DNA from: Azonexaceae bacterium
GTDB lineage: Bacteria > Pseudomonadota > Gammaproteobacteria > Burkholderiales > Rhodocyclaceae
Length of the DNA stretch: 64,000 nucleotides
Assembly: GCA_009469675.1 (NCBI GenBank)
Contig: SSSZ01000061.1
Location: forward strand, 1-64,000
Direction of reading: 5' to 3'
The notes under the pieces are model-generated. The model had not been told where the DNA came from and ran no database searches. It saw only the letters and a list, made by a program, of their open reading frames with translations. Below, piece by piece: positions 56,038-64,000 of the stretch; position 1 is the stretch's first letter; each line of letters opens with the position of its first letter. A program made the position numbers and the translations under genes.

Positions 56038-57354
56038 TCAATGGGCGGCGCGGGCTGCCGCCGGCGTTTCGGCGGTGCTCTTGGCCGGCACGTCAGGATG
56101 CCAGCCGATCACCGCGGCCATGACGGCGAATCCGACCACGTAGGCCAGGGCGACATGCCAGCCGTGGCGCAACCACTGGCCCACCGACTTGGCCTCGGGG
56201 TACATGTTGGAAAGCGCCACCCCGGCGGAGGAGCCGAACCAGATCATCGATCCGCCGAAACCAACGGCGTAGGCGAGGAAGCCCCAGTCGTAGCCCCCCT
56301 GTTTGAGGGCCAGGGCGGTCAGGGGGATGTTGTCGAAAACGGCGGAGACAAACCCCAGGCCGAGGGCCGAAAAAAGCGAAGCCGGCGGCAGTTCCTCGAC
56401 CGGCATCATGGAGGCGCAAAGCACCAGGGAAAGCAGGAAGACGGTACCCTTGGCGGTTTCCGGAAGAACCTCCCAGTCGGGCCGGCGCAAACCCACGGTG
56501 AGCAGTATGGCGGCCCAGACCGCGACGCCGATGGCGGGAAAACTGTCGGCCACGGTCTGAAACCGGGTGTTCATGACGACGTTGGCGACGATGGCGAAGC
56601 CCAGGATGAGCAAGACGATGCCCACCCGCGCCCAGTCCACCCGGGTGTGCGCGTGGGCGTTCTTGAGAATGGGCGAGTAGGCGTGCTGCTGGCGGGCGGC
56701 AAAATAGCCGGAGATCAACAGGGCAACCGTCGACGCGATGATCGCCTCGAAGACCTGCCCGGGGCCGACCCCGGCGATCCACATCATGGTGGTGGTGGTA
56801 TCGCCGACGACGGACCAGGCCCCGCCTGCATTGGAAGCGGCGACGATGGCCGCGAGATAGCCGATGTGGACCTTGGCCCGGAACAACTGATGGGCCATGG
56901 CCCCCCCGATCAACGCGGCGGCGATGTTGTCGAGGAAGCTGGAGATGAACCAGACCATGACCAGGAGCAGGAAGGCGCCCCGCCAGTCGTCGGGCAGAAA
57001 TTTGGGCAGGATGACCGGCACATGGCTCTTTTCGAAATGCCGGGCGAGCAGGGCAAACCCCATGAGGAGGCAAAAGAGGTTGGCCAGGGTCACCCATTCG
57101 TGCCCCAGGTGGGCGGCCAACCCGGCCAGGCCGGCGCCGGCCTTGAACCCGGTGACGACGACCTTGTACAAGGTGATGGCCGTCAGGCCCGTCAGGGCCA
57201 CATACAAGGTATGACCATGAAATAGCGCCACCCCCAGGAGCGTCGCGGCGAAGAGGATGAATTCGACAGGAATCCCCGCCACGGCGGGCCCTGCCGCCTG
57301 GGCCGACCCGGAAAAAAGCGCCGCGGCGAGAAAGGCGCTGCTGATCTTGGACAT
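56038..57354 (-). CDS. NhaD/ArsB-type sodium:proton antiporter
   Basis: 438 residues of the ion transporter superfamily. After a signal-like first helix (MSKISSAFLAAALFSGSAQAAG) there are about eleven membrane segments: LLGVALFHGHTLYVALTGL, SSFLDNIAAALIGGAM (the conserved S-F-L-D-N ion-site motif), AIVAASNAGGAWSVVGDTTTTMMW, SAVFDNIPLTALAL (second D-N motif) and GGSMIWFGSSAGVALSN. The paired D-N-I-x-x-x-A motifs are the NhaD signature. The ATG at 57354 has a GGGAG Shine-Dalgarno. A 229-base gap without a gene separates it from the K+ channel gene. Confidence 0.9.
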   Translation of the reverse strand: MSKISSAFLAAALFSGSAQAAGPAVAGIPVEFILFAATLLGVALFHGHTLYVALTGLTAITLYKVVVTGFKAGAGLAGLAAHLGHEWVTLANLFCLLMGFALLARHFEKSHVPVILPKFLPDDWRGAFLLLVMVWFISSFLDNIAAALIGGAMAHQLFRAKVHIGYLAAIVAASNAGGAWSVVGDTTTTMMWIAGVGPGQVFEAIIASTVALLISGYFAARQQHAYSPILKNAHAHTRVDWARVGIVLLILGFAIVANVVMNTRFQTVADSFPAIGVAVWAAILLTVGLRRPDWEVLPETAKGTVFLLSLVLCASMMPVEELPPASLFSALGLGFVSAVFDNIPLTALALKQGGYDWGFLAYAVGFGGSMIWFGSSAGVALSNMYPEAKSVGQWLRHGWHVALAYVVGFAVMAAVIGWHPDVPAKSTAETPAAARAAH

Positions 57355-57583
57355 GGGTGCTCCCGGAAAAAATTGGGCCGATTCTAGCACCGGCCGGCCG
57401 CCCGAAGCGCCTGCGGAAAACCCTTATCCCCCGTAGCTCCGGGGTCCACCGGACCACCCGGGATCGCTACCTGACCGGCCTGACCGCCGCTTTCCCCGCC
57501 AGTCCGGCCGCAACTTCGGCGCCCCCCCCCGCACACCGGGCCGGCCGATCCGGGGCGCCTTTCCCGGCCGGAGGCGGCGGGGA

Positions 57584-58651
57584 CTAACCCAGCGTATCGA
57601 TGAGCAGGGTCTCGATGGCCAGGCGCCCGGCCGGGCTGGCCATGGCGATGAGGACGAAACCGGGCTTGAGGAGGAAATCCTTGGGCGGATTGAAGTGCCA
57701 GGCGCCGTTCCTTTCGCGCACGGCGATCAGGACGTAGTCGGCGCTGCGCAACTTGAGCGAATCCAGGGGCTTGGGGATGAAGGCCGCCGGCACGGTGATT
57801 TCCTCGACCCGCAGGTTCTTTTCCGACTTGAGCATTTCGTCGAGGAAGGAAACGACGTGGGGCCGCAGCATCGCCGAGGCGATGCGCATGCCGCCCGTAA
57901 AGTCGGGGGAGACGATCTCGTCGGCGCCGGCCTTCTTCATCTTTTCGATATTCCTCACTTCCTGGCAGCGGGCGACGACCCGCACTTCGGGCTTAAGTTG
58001 CTTGGCGGTGAGGACGATCATCAGGTTGCGCGAATCGTCCCCGGTCACCGCGAAAACCCCCTTGGCGTCGTCGAGGTCGGCGCGCAGCAGCACATCGTCG
58101 TCGCTGGCGTCACCGTGGATGTAGAGAAGGCCGGGGTTGCGCTCCTTGTATTCGAGCAGGCGATTGACGTCTTCGTCGATGGCGACGAAGTGGCGGTTGG
58201 TGGCTTCGAGTTCGCCGGCGACGTTGCGGCCGACCCGGCCGAAGCCGCAGAGGATGTAGTGGCCCTTGAGTTTCCTGATGGTCTTTTCCATGCGTTTCCT
58301 TTGCAGGGTGCCGTTGAGGTCCGTCTCCAGCAGGGCGACGGTCACGATGGAGAACAGCATCGACAGGTTGCCGGCCCCCAGGATGCCGATCGCCACGGTG
58401 AGAACGCGGGCCGGAGGGTTACTCGACATGTCGATGATCTCGCCGAAGCCGATGGTGGCGACGGTGATGAAGGTCATGTAGAAGGAGTCGAACCACGAAT
58501 ATTTGCCCTCGGTCAGCCAGTGGTAGCCGAGGGTGCCGAGCAAATGGACGGCGACCAGCCCGATCAGGGCGTAGTTGAGGAGCCGGATGATGTAGCTGGC
58601 CTGGGTCCGGGCCGCGACGTGGGGCTGGCCGAAGGGACTGGATGACCGCAC
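57584..58651 (-). CDS. Two-TM potassium channel with RCK (TrkA) domain
   Basis: 355 residues. Two transmembrane helices around a pore with filter VATIGFGEI (residues about 68-76; TIGFGE rather than the usual TVGYGD), then a TrkA-N Rossmann domain beginning [17 protein letters not shown] with Glu/Asp ligand VAIDED, and a TrkA-C part ending LLIDTLG. MthK-like layout: an ion-gated tetrameric channel opened by ligand. GTG start, 4 bases after the DUF3124 gene, so the last member of the DUF1538 operon. Confidence 0.92.
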   Translation of the reverse strand: MRSSSPFGQPHVAARTQASYIIRLLNYALIGLVAVHLLGTLGYHWLTEGKYSWFDSFYMTFITVATIGFGEIIDMSSNPPARVLTVAIGILGAGNLSMLFSIVTVALLETDLNGTLQRKRMEKTIRKLKGHYILCGFGRVGRNVAGELEATNRHFVAIDEDVNRLLEYKERNPGLLYIHGDASDDDVLLRADLDDAKGVFAVTGDDSRNLMIVLTAKQLKPEVRVVARCQEVRNIEKMKKAGADEIVSPDFTGGMRIASAMLRPHVVSFLDEMLKSEKNLRVEEITVPAAFIPKPLDSLKLRSADYVLIAVRERNGAWHFNPPKDFLLKPGFVLIAMASPAGRLAIETLLIDTLG

Positions 58652-58655
58652 GCCT

Positions 58656-59129
58656 TTACTCCGCGGACACCGGAACGGCCTGGGTGGTGACGATCACCGC
58701 CTTGCCCGAATCCAGGTTGGCATGGAGGGCCTCGACCAGAGGGGGATTGATGGCGGTGTCGGCCTCCCAGCGGATGAGGAAATTGGCGCCCGAGCCGCCG
58801 GCATCGTCGTGCAGTTCGACGAAAAGCTCAAGCGTACCGAGGGGCGGCACGCTGGCCGGAGCAGCGATGTATTCCCGCAGGAAACGGCCCTGAGTTTCGT
58901 AATAGCGGGCGGAAAGCACGCGCAGCGGGCGCTTCGCATCGGTATTGCGGATGCTCACCAGAGCCGAAAGGAGCACCTTGCCGGGTTGGCCGCTACGGCC
59001 GATGTTGCCGTACAACATGTGGGAATAGACCGGCAGATAGAGCGCCTGCCCCTTGCTTACCGGCCGCGGTTCCTGAGCCAGGGCGGCACAGGACAGCAGC
59101 AGGCCCACGCCGATGATCGCCGGTTTCAT
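58656..59129 (-). CDS. Exported DUF3124 protein
   Basis: 157 residues with signal peptide ending CAALAQ. The mature part matches DUF3124: [52 protein letters not shown] (a beta-sandwich-like start), [41 protein letters not shown], and a final hydrophobic strand. No function is known. It lies 4 bases before the K+ channel gene and 22 after the second P-II-like gene, in an ion-transport operon. Confidence 0.88.
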   Translation of the reverse strand: MKPAIIGVGLLLSCAALAQEPRPVSKGQALYLPVYSHMLYGNIGRSGQPGKVLLSALVSIRNTDAKRPLRVLSARYYETQGRFLREYIAAPASVPPLGTLELFVELHDDAGGSGANFLIRWEADTAINPPLVEALHANLDSGKAVIVTTQAVPVSAE

Positions 59130-59151
59130 GCGCTCCTCCCGAAAATTATTG

Positions 59152-59502
59152 TTACCAGTCGGCTCCCGTCAGCGGCATCATCGGATGGCCGCGGAGAACG
59201 CTTTCCATGAAGATCATACCGACCGAAGGCTCGCCGATGTTAGCCTCTTTGAACACCCGGGAAAACAATGCGTCGGCATGGTCGGCTTCGACGAGCAGCA
59301 AAAGGACGTCTTTTTCGCTGAACAACTGCTGGTTCGCCCTGACCCGGCGGGCACCAACGCCGCGGGCGTGGTGATGGGAAACCGAAAGCACCCCCTGGGC
59401 CTCGGCCAGGGATTCGAGGAGTTTGCGCCCCTCCCCGGCCCGTACGACGGCGGTGATGAGCTTCTTTTCAATGGCGCGGCCGATGTGGGCTAGGACGCTC
59501 AT
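59152..59502 (-). CDS. P-II-like regulatory protein (second of pair)
   Basis: 116 residues, the size of P-II (112). Opens KKLITAVVRAGEGRKLLESLAEAQGVLSVSHHHARGVG, the beta-alpha-beta and B-loop pattern of P-II-like ferredoxin folds, then KDVLLLLVEADHADALFSRVFKEANIG. The tyrosine of the classical T-loop is absent, so it is not uridylylated like GlnB. It probably binds a nucleotide or other effector and touches the membrane protein encoded first in the operon. The ATG overlaps the stop of the first P-II-like gene. Confidence 0.85.
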   Translation of the reverse strand: MSVLAHIGRAIEKKLITAVVRAGEGRKLLESLAEAQGVLSVSHHHARGVGARRVRANQQLFSEKDVLLLLVEADHADALFSRVFKEANIGEPSVGMIFMESVLRGHPMMPLTGADW

Positions 59503-59882
59503 TTGTCGCGGGACTCCACATGCAGGCCAAAGCGGGCGGCGACCTCGTGAGGAACGTAGGTGGCCATTTTCTCCAAGGGCGTCATCCACAAAATACCCAT
59601 GCCGGGAGTATCCATCTTGGCACAGACGAAGATGCGCTCGAACACCAGGTCGGCCTGATCGGCGGGAACGACGATGTAAATCACTTCTTTTTCGGCGTTG
59701 ATGGCCAAACCGAGGACGCCCAGGCGCTTCTGCCGCACGCCGGTTCCGTGGGCGTGGAAGATGGTGGCGCCTTGGGCGCCGGCCTCCTGGGCCGCCTGTA
59801 CGACCAGATCGGCCGTCCCGCGCTGGACGACGGCGGTAATCAGCACAACGTCCACGAGGACGATCATTTCACTCTGACTCAT
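59499..59882 (-). CDS. P-II-like regulatory protein (first of pair)
   Basis: 127 residues. P-II-like pattern: VLITAVVQRGTADLVVQAAQEAGAQGATIFHAHGTG (beta1-alpha1-B-loop), then KEVIYIVVPADQADLVFERIFVCAKMDTPGMGILWMTPLEKMATYVP. T-loop shortened and without the uridylylated Tyr. A C-terminal Met-rich stretch (MDTPGMGILWM) is shared in form with its partner (SVGMIFM), so the two probably descend from one gene. The ATG overlaps the stop of the DUF1538 gene, making translational coupling likely. Confidence 0.85.
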   Translation of the reverse strand: MSQSEMIVLVDVVLITAVVQRGTADLVVQAAQEAGAQGATIFHAHGTGVRQKRLGVLGLAINAEKEVIYIVVPADQADLVFERIFVCAKMDTPGMGILWMTPLEKMATYVPHEVAARFGLHVESRDK

Positions 59883-61579
59883 CCCGATCTCCCTCGTTGG
59901 CGCCGCCTCTCCCGCGTCTGCCCCTGCGCCCACCAGCCCACCGCGAGAACGGTGATGATCGGGCCGGCCGAACAAAGGGCGAGGATGCCGAAGCCTTCCG
60001 GCGCCCCGACCGCCTCGCCCAGGCCGATGCCCAGTGCCAGAAGGAGCGGCACGGTGACCGGACCGGTGGTAACGCCGGCGCTGTCCCAGGCGAGATTGAC
60101 GTACTCCTCCCGCACCAGGGCCGTGAGGCCGAGGGCGACGGTATACGCTCCCACCAGCAGGCCGGCGAGCGGCAGATCAAAGAGAATGCGGGCCACGCCG
60201 CCTGCCGCCCCGAGGCCGACGCCGAGGGCGACGGCGTGGATCAGCAGGCGCTTCTTGAAGGCGCCGTCGGAAAGATTCTCGACAGTACTGCCCATGGCAT
60301 TGAGGGCGGGTTCGGCGACGGTGGCGCCATAACCGACGCAGAAGGCAAAAACCATGGTCATGGCAAGCCCCAGCCCACGGGGATAGAGGGGCGGCGCACC
60401 ACTCTCCCGGTGCGGCGAGAACGCCCACGGCACGTTGGTTCCGGCTTGGTTTCCCAGTTCCACGAGACCTGCCGTGAGGCCGAGATTGAAGGCCATCATG
60501 CCAAGAACGGCGGCCCCGATGCCGTAGGCGAAGATATCGACGTGTTTCATGCGGTGGCCGATCACCACGCGCTGGACGAAGTAAAGCAAGAGGACGAGGG
60601 GGACGATGGCGCGCAAAGCGCCCAGCATTTCGGCAAAGGGGGTCAGGCGATACCACTCGGGCGAAGCGCCGGTCTCAATTGGCGGCAAGGGCTGGCCGGC
60701 CAGAGCAATGGCGACGGCAAAAACGCCGAGGACGGGGAGCAGCGAAGCCAGGGTGACAATGCCGAATCCCGACAGGGGGTTATCCCCGCGCCCGGCCGAG
60801 GCGGCAACGCCGATACCGACCGCCAGAACGAGGGGCACGGTCACCGGGCCGGTGGTGATGCCGCCGCAGTCCCAGGCCAGCCCGATCACCCGGTCGAGGC
60901 CGGGCGTAGCGGCGGCAACAACGGTGACCCCCAGACACGGGGGAACGATCAGGAAGACCAGGGTTTTCATCCGCCAGCCGAACAGGTAACGCAGGAACCC
61001 GAGCACGACAGCCGCCCCGACGCCGCCGGCCACCGCCAGAACCAGCCAATCTACAAAGGGCCCGAGGAGTGCCTTGAGCAGCCCGGCCCGTTCCGCCGAC
61101 ACCGCTCGGCCGGCAGCTTCCAGAGCGCCAATGGCCGGTTCGGCGAAGGTAGCCGCCACGCCGAGAAGGGCGCCGACGGCAAGAATCACCGCCGGGGTAG
61201 CCTTCCCGGGCAGGCGAAAACCGATATTTTCGGCAAACGGCATGAGGCCGTGTTTGACACCTTCCATGAAAAGCATGAGGCCCACCAGGACACCACAGAT
61301 TCCCAGGGCGATGATCTCGACCTCTTCCGGGGTAGCCCGTAGCGCCAGCGCCTGGAACCCGACGAGCATCGCCGCAAGCGGAACCACGGCACGCACCTGG
61401 TCCAAGATACGGACCGAGACATAGGGCGTCACCAGCCGATGGACATCCACCAAACGCAAGCGCCCCAGGGTCTGGGGCTGCGTCCGTTCGAACGCAACCA
61501 CATCGTTGTAGCTGATCTGGCGGTGATGCCGCCGGATGGCACCAAGAAGTTGGCCGTAGCGAAGGGATTTTTCAGGCAT
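59879..61579 (-). CDS. DUF1538 membrane transporter-like protein
   Basis: 566 residues with about fourteen hydrophobic segments and two clearly repeated halves. The signature block is WDCGGITTGPVTVPLVLAVGIG (236-257) in the first half and WDSAGVTTGPVTVPLLLALGIG (498-519) in the second; Glu-Pro-Ala motifs lie upstream in each half (147-149 and 423-425). Such internal duplication is typical of transporters with inverted or parallel repeats. Its operon partners are two P-II-like proteins, a DUF3124 protein and a K+ channel. Substrate unknown; ion or amino acid are possibilities only. Confidence 0.88.
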   Translation of the reverse strand: MPEKSLRYGQLLGAIRRHHRQISYNDVVAFERTQPQTLGRLRLVDVHRLVTPYVSVRILDQVRAVVPLAAMLVGFQALALRATPEEVEIIALGICGVLVGLMLFMEGVKHGLMPFAENIGFRLPGKATPAVILAVGALLGVAATFAEPAIGALEAAGRAVSAERAGLLKALLGPFVDWLVLAVAGGVGAAVVLGFLRYLFGWRMKTLVFLIVPPCLGVTVVAAATPGLDRVIGLAWDCGGITTGPVTVPLVLAVGIGVAASAGRGDNPLSGFGIVTLASLLPVLGVFAVAIALAGQPLPPIETGASPEWYRLTPFAEMLGALRAIVPLVLLLYFVQRVVIGHRMKHVDIFAYGIGAAVLGMMAFNLGLTAGLVELGNQAGTNVPWAFSPHRESGAPPLYPRGLGLAMTMVFAFCVGYGATVAEPALNAMGSTVENLSDGAFKKRLLIHAVALGVGLGAAGGVARILFDLPLAGLLVGAYTVALGLTALVREEYVNLAWDSAGVTTGPVTVPLLLALGIGLGEAVGAPEGFGILALCSAGPIITVLAVGWWAQGQTRERRRQRGRSG

Positions 61580-61639
61580 CGAATAAATCTGACGAGAAAC
61601 TGACCGGATTCTGCCACAACCCCCTTCGGCGGACGCTCC

Positions 61640-62095
61640 TTATTCCGGACGGCGGGAATCGATGGCGAGGGTCACCGGCCCGTCGTTGACCAGGCTCACC
61701 GCCATGTCGGCGCCGAAGACGCCGGTCGGCACCGGTTTGCCGAGTTCAGCCGCGAGCCGGGCGATGAAACCCGCGAAAAGGGGCTGCGAGACATCGCCCC
61801 GGGCGGCCCGGCTCCAGGACGGCCGGTTGCCCTTTCGGACCGAGGCGTAGAGGGTGAATTGGGAGACCGCCAGGATGTCGCCGCCGGCCTCCAGGACGCT
61901 GCGATTCATCACCCCCGCCGGGTCGGCGAAAAGGCGCAGGCGAACGAGCTTGCCGGCCATCCAGCCGAGGTCGGCATCGCCGTCGTCAGCCTCGAACCCG
62001 GCCAGAACCAAGAGGCCCGGCCCGATGGCCCCGCTCACCCGGCCCGCCACCTCGACCCGGGCCTCTTTGACCCGCTGCACCACGACTCTCACCAT
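61640..62095 (-). CDS. dtd: D-aminoacyl-tRNA deacylase
   Basis: Removes D-amino acids wrongly attached to tRNA, cytoplasmic. 151 residues: [18 protein letters not shown] at the start, the active-site [17 protein letters not shown], and the C-terminal [10 protein letters not shown] carrying the Gly-cis-Pro motif, all diagnostic of DTD. The ATG has a GGGAG Shine-Dalgarno. It overlaps the small upstream reading frame by 7 bases. Confidence 0.95.
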   Translation of the reverse strand: MVRVVVQRVKEARVEVAGRVSGAIGPGLLVLAGFEADDGDADLGWMAGKLVRLRLFADPAGVMNRSVLEAGGDILAVSQFTLYASVRKGNRPSWSRAARGDVSQPLFAGFIARLAAELGKPVPTGVFGADMAVSLVNDGPVTLAIDSRRPE

Positions 62096-62340
62096 TGATC
62101 TCCCGTTGGCCGGCGCACCGGCGCCTTGCGCCCTTCGTCCAGGTCCGGCCGGGCCGGGGCGAAGGACAGAATGAGCCACCCTCCGCCACCGGCGACGGCC
62201 CGCGATTCCCGCCGGGGCGCGGCCAGGGGGTTAGGACCGAACTCGATTCGGCGAGCCGCGGCGACGCTCTCGCTCGACCCCGCCAGCGACGATCCACAGG
62301 CAGCCAGGCCCGCCTCGACCGGGAGCTGGGCCGGCCTCAC
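62089..62340 (-). CDS. Small hypothetical protein between sigma-54 activator and dtd
   Basis: 83 residues from a GTG that overlaps the activator stop (GTGA), ending inside the first codons of dtd. Such overlaps at both ends favour a real coupled gene. The product is Arg/Ala/Gly-rich with one hydrophobic stretch ([15 protein letters not shown]). I recognise no family, and in a GC-rich genome it may be a chance frame. Confidence 0.4.
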   Translation of the reverse strand: MRPAQLPVEAGLAACGSSLAGSSESVAAARRIEFGPNPLAAPRRESRAVAGGGGWLILSFAPARPDLDEGRKAPVRRPTGDQW

Positions 62341-63662
62341 CCGGCACCCCCGCGGTTCAGCCGCCGCTTGCGGTACAGGGTGCGCAGGCTGATGCCGAGG
62401 CGCCCCGCCAACTCCGCCGGATCGCTCGCCCGGGTACCGGCCCAGTCGAGGTAGGCAGCCTCGACCTCGGCCAGGGGCCGCAATTCGGCGAGAACAAACC
62501 CGGCGGCGGCCGGGCCTGCCGCCGGCCGGGCCGGGGTATCGGCCACCTCGGCCAGCAATTCGGCATCGAGGGTTTCGCCGTCGGCCATCAGCGTCGCCCG
62601 TTCGATCAGGTTGCGCAGCTCCCGGATGTTGCCTGGATAGTGCCGTGCCGCCAGCCAGTCCAGGGCGGCTGGGGTGAAGCGGCGGCCGGGGCGGCGATCG
62701 ACCCGCTCGAGGAGCGAGGCGGCGAGCAGGGGGATATCTTCGGGCCGCTCGTGCAGGGCCGGGCTGCGGATGGGAAAAACGTTAAGGCGGTAGTAGAGGT
62801 CGCGGCGGAAGGTGCCGGCCCCCACCATCTCGCCGAGATCCCGGTGGGTGGCCGCAACGATGCGGAAATCGGCGGCCAGGGCCTCGAGTCCGCCGACCCG
62901 GCGGTAGGTGCCGCTTTCCAGGAGGCGCAGGAGCTTGGCCTGGAGCGCCAGGGGCAATTCGCCGACCTCGTCGAGAAAGAGGGTGCCGCCGCTGGCCGCT
63001 TCGACAAGGCCTTGCTTGCGCGCCGCGGCGCCGGTGAAGGCGCCTTTTTCGTAGCCGAAGAGTTCGCTTTCGAAGAGCGTTTCGGTCAGCCCGACGCAAT
63101 CGACGGCGACGAAGGGGCCTTTCCCCCGCTCGCCGGCCTCATGCACCGCCCGGGCCACCAGTTCCTTGCCCGTCCCGGTCTCGCCGAGAAGAAGCACGGC
63201 GGCGTCCGAAGGAGCGACCCGCAGCACCCGTTCGAGCATGCGGCCGAAGGCCGGCGAACGCCCGACCAGGCCCTGGGCGGCGGGGCGGCTGCTGGCCTGG
63301 CGCACCAGCCGCATGGTTTCGACGAAATAGACGAGGCGCCCCGCCTCGTCGTGGATGGGCGTCGTTTCGACATCGACGTGTTCCTCGCCGCGGGGGGTGT
63401 GGTGCAGGTGCAGCACCCGCTGGGCCGTTCCGCTTTCACGGCTGGCCTTCAGGGGGCACGATTCGCCCGCCTGGTCGCAGGGCACCGAAAAATGGTGGGA
63501 AATCTCGTAGCAGGTGCGCCCCCGGATCGGCTGGCCGCCCCCGAAATCCCGGACATAGGCACGGTTGGCGCCGACGATGCGGTAGTCGGTGTCCATCACG
63601 ATGCGCGGCTCGGGCAGGCTGTCGAGAAAGGCGACGAGGTCGCCGAGGAGATGGGGGGTCAT
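62337..63662 (-). CDS. Sigma-54-dependent transcriptional activator with Cys/His-rich PAS domain
   Basis: 441 residues. N-terminal PAS domain (about 10-115) with Cys51, His56-His57, Cys62 and Cys69 in a [12 protein letters not shown] block followed by ESCPL, then the AAA+ domain: Walker A GETGTGKE (160-167), GAFTGA (207-212, contacts sigma-54), Walker [13 protein letters not shown], and a C-terminal Fis-type helix-turn-helix ([24 protein letters not shown]). It activates sigma-54 promoters; a matching promoter with two upstream repeats lies just upstream, pointing away from it. No receiver domain, so the signal enters through the PAS domain. Start chosen at ATG before PHLLGD; no Shine-Dalgarno seen. 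Confidence 0.93.
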   Translation of the reverse strand: MTPHLLGDLVAFLDSLPEPRIVMDTDYRIVGANRAYVRDFGGGQPIRGRTCYEISHHFSVPCDQAGESCPLKASRESGTAQRVLHLHHTPRGEEHVDVETTPIHDEAGRLVYFVETMRLVRQASSRPAAQGLVGRSPAFGRMLERVLRVAPSDAAVLLLGETGTGKELVARAVHEAGERGKGPFVAVDCVGLTETLFESELFGYEKGAFTGAAARKQGLVEAASGGTLFLDEVGELPLALQAKLLRLLESGTYRRVGGLEALAADFRIVAATHRDLGEMVGAGTFRRDLYYRLNVFPIRSPALHERPEDIPLLAASLLERVDRRPGRRFTPAALDWLAARHYPGNIRELRNLIERATLMADGETLDAELLAEVADTPARPAAGPAAAGFVLAELRPLAEVEAAYLDWAGTRASDPAELAGRLGISLRTLYRKRRLNRGGAG

Positions 63663-63825
63663 GGAAAAAAGGCCACAGGCAACGCCAAGGCGCCGTGCGA
63701 GCCGGAAAAAGCCCAAGGCCGGCCGCCCCGTGCCGGCCCGGTGGGGCCGGGGGCGTACCACGAAAGGCCGGGCATCCCGCCCTTTCCGCTACCGCGCCGC
63801 CCTCGGCGGGCAGGTCGTCGATTCA

Positions 63826-63839
63826 TGCCAATTTTGACC
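63826..63839. promoter_or_regulatory. Candidate activator binding site 1
   Basis: TGCCA-N4-TGACC, an imperfect dyad of the form TGYCA-N4-TGRCA. It repeats 31 bases later, three helical turns, about 150 bases before the predicted sigma-54 start. Confidence 0.6.
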
Positions 63840-63856
63840 CTCTCGCCACCAATTGC

Positions 63857-63870
63857 TGCCAATTATGACA
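63857..63870. promoter_or_regulatory. Candidate activator binding site 2
   Basis: TGCCA-N4-TGACA, the better of the two dyads, sharing TGCCAATTNTGAC with site 1. Tandem sites on one face of the helix about 120 bases upstream are usual for sigma-54 activators. Confidence 0.6.
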
Positions 63871-63914
63871 CAACCCCCGCCGCCTCTCCGAGCCATTCGC
63901 CTCGCCAGGCTCCG

Positions 63915-63927
63915 TAACCAACTGATT
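63915..63927 (-). promoter_or_regulatory. IHF-like site between activator sites and sigma-54 promoter
   Basis: AATCAGTTGGTTA on the minus strand matches the IHF consensus WATCAANNNNTTR except for one base. Its position between activator sites and promoter fits DNA bending. Confidence 0.4.
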
Positions 63928-63955
63928 CCATTGACGACACCAAGGCTTAGGCGGG

Positions 63956-63971
63956 TGGCACGGGTCTTGAT
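63956..63971 (+). promoter_or_regulatory. Sigma-54 promoter (-24/-12) pointing off the right edge
   Basis: TGGCACG-N4-TTGAT matches the sigma-54 consensus TGGCACG-N4-TTGCW except for one base in the -12 element (GA for GC). Spacing is exact. The regulated gene lies beyond base 64000. Confidence 0.7.
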
Positions 63972-64000
63972 AGGTTAAGGGCGGAAACAGGCGGCCGAGC

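Larger units (their letters stand above)
63663..64000. other. Regulatory intergenic region with no gene
   Basis: 338 bases run from the activator start to the window edge without a believable reading frame. The region holds, left to right, an Arg/Pro-coding-like GC-rich stretch (63663-63820), two activator-type repeats, an IHF-like site and a sigma-54 promoter, listed separately. A gene reading right from about 64000 is expected outside the window. Confidence 0.7.

Noticed and set aside
57357-57587. 76-codon plus-strand frame in the gap between the NhaD-type antiporter and the K+ channel
   Set aside because: Pro/Arg/Ala-rich, no Shine-Dalgarno, overlaps the antiporter promoter side; probably non-coding.
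59152-59882. Classical nitrogen regulators GlnB/GlnK
   Set aside because: The two proteins share the fold pattern but lack the T-loop tyrosine and the standard GlnB signature sequences.

Overview
The window is a GC-rich stretch of bacterial chromosome with short intergenic gaps, many ATGA start/stop overlaps and ordinary Shine-Dalgarno starts. Gene content (PduO-type adenosyltransferase, GlnE, YhdP, TldD, cytochrome c4, glycolate oxidase GlcDEF, FNR-type boxes, sulfide:quinone reductase, bacteriohemerythrin, many c-di-GMP proteins) suggests a respiring, facultatively anaerobic betaproteobacterium, perhaps of Rhodocyclales type. The lineage is inferred from gene content; no rRNA or tRNA gene is present to confirm it. 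I see no insertion sequence, prophage, CRISPR array or replication origin.

Layout. 1-909: 5-prime part of alaS (minus). 1094-3632: a small secreted protein and an orphan glycerophosphate pair ugpB-ugpQ (minus). 3839-5869: a lipoprotein and an RhlE helicase (plus). 5874-12984: one long minus operon: glycerate kinase, glcD, glcE, glcF, HDOD protein, small unknown, PP2C phosphatase. 13081-15114: bacteriohemerythrin, hydroxypyruvate isomerase, cobalamin adenosyltransferase. 15123-16512: a divergent HTH regulator/lipoprotein pair sharing a perfect 25-bp palindrome. 16577-20390: DAHP synthase, PA0069-type radical SAM protein, cytochrome c4, and a PilJ-domain periplasmic protein with an excellent class II FNR promoter. 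20597-26747: tldD, a Nit-type amidase and yhdP, all overlapping by ATGA; then glnE (plus). 29585-34773: secreted protein, mscL, aminotransferase, mscS, then mtnA with a FucA-type aldolase, which together look like the methylthioadenosine DHAP shunt.

34806-37583 is the most accessory-looking part: vapBC, a GFA-family protein, a voltage-gated K+ channel with a C-terminal Cys pair motif, and relBE flanked by 129-bp direct repeats copied from the 3-prime end of the neighbouring LEA14-like gene. 37613-42523: LEA14-like lipoprotein, two beta-hydroxyacid dehydrogenases (one probably tartronate semialdehyde reductase) and a PAS-GGDEF-EAL protein.

42667-48421 is an operon of RND adaptor, sulfide:quinone reductase, RND permease and a DUF2892 membrane protein. 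Its promoter carries an ATTC-N8-GAAT palindrome of the type recognised by the persulfide sensors SqrR/BigR, and its first gene seems to be leaderless. This is the strongest candidate for an under-described system. 48593-57354: MFS transporter, CPA2 antiporter, a 1567-residue CheR-PAS-GGDEF-EAL protein and an NhaD/ArsB-type antiporter. 57584-61579: an operon of a DUF1538 membrane protein, two P-II-like proteins, a DUF3124 protein and a TrkA-domain K+ channel, a second candidate for an under-described (ion-transport) system. 61640-64000: dtd, a small unknown, a sigma-54 activator with a Cys/His-rich PAS domain, and a non-coding region with two activator-type repeats, an IHF-like site and a -24/-12 promoter pointing off the right edge.

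Glycolate and glyoxylate genes (glcDEF, glycerate kinase, hydroxypyruvate isomerase, tartronate semialdehyde reductase) lie in several places here; glyoxylate carboligase, needed to join them, is not in the window.
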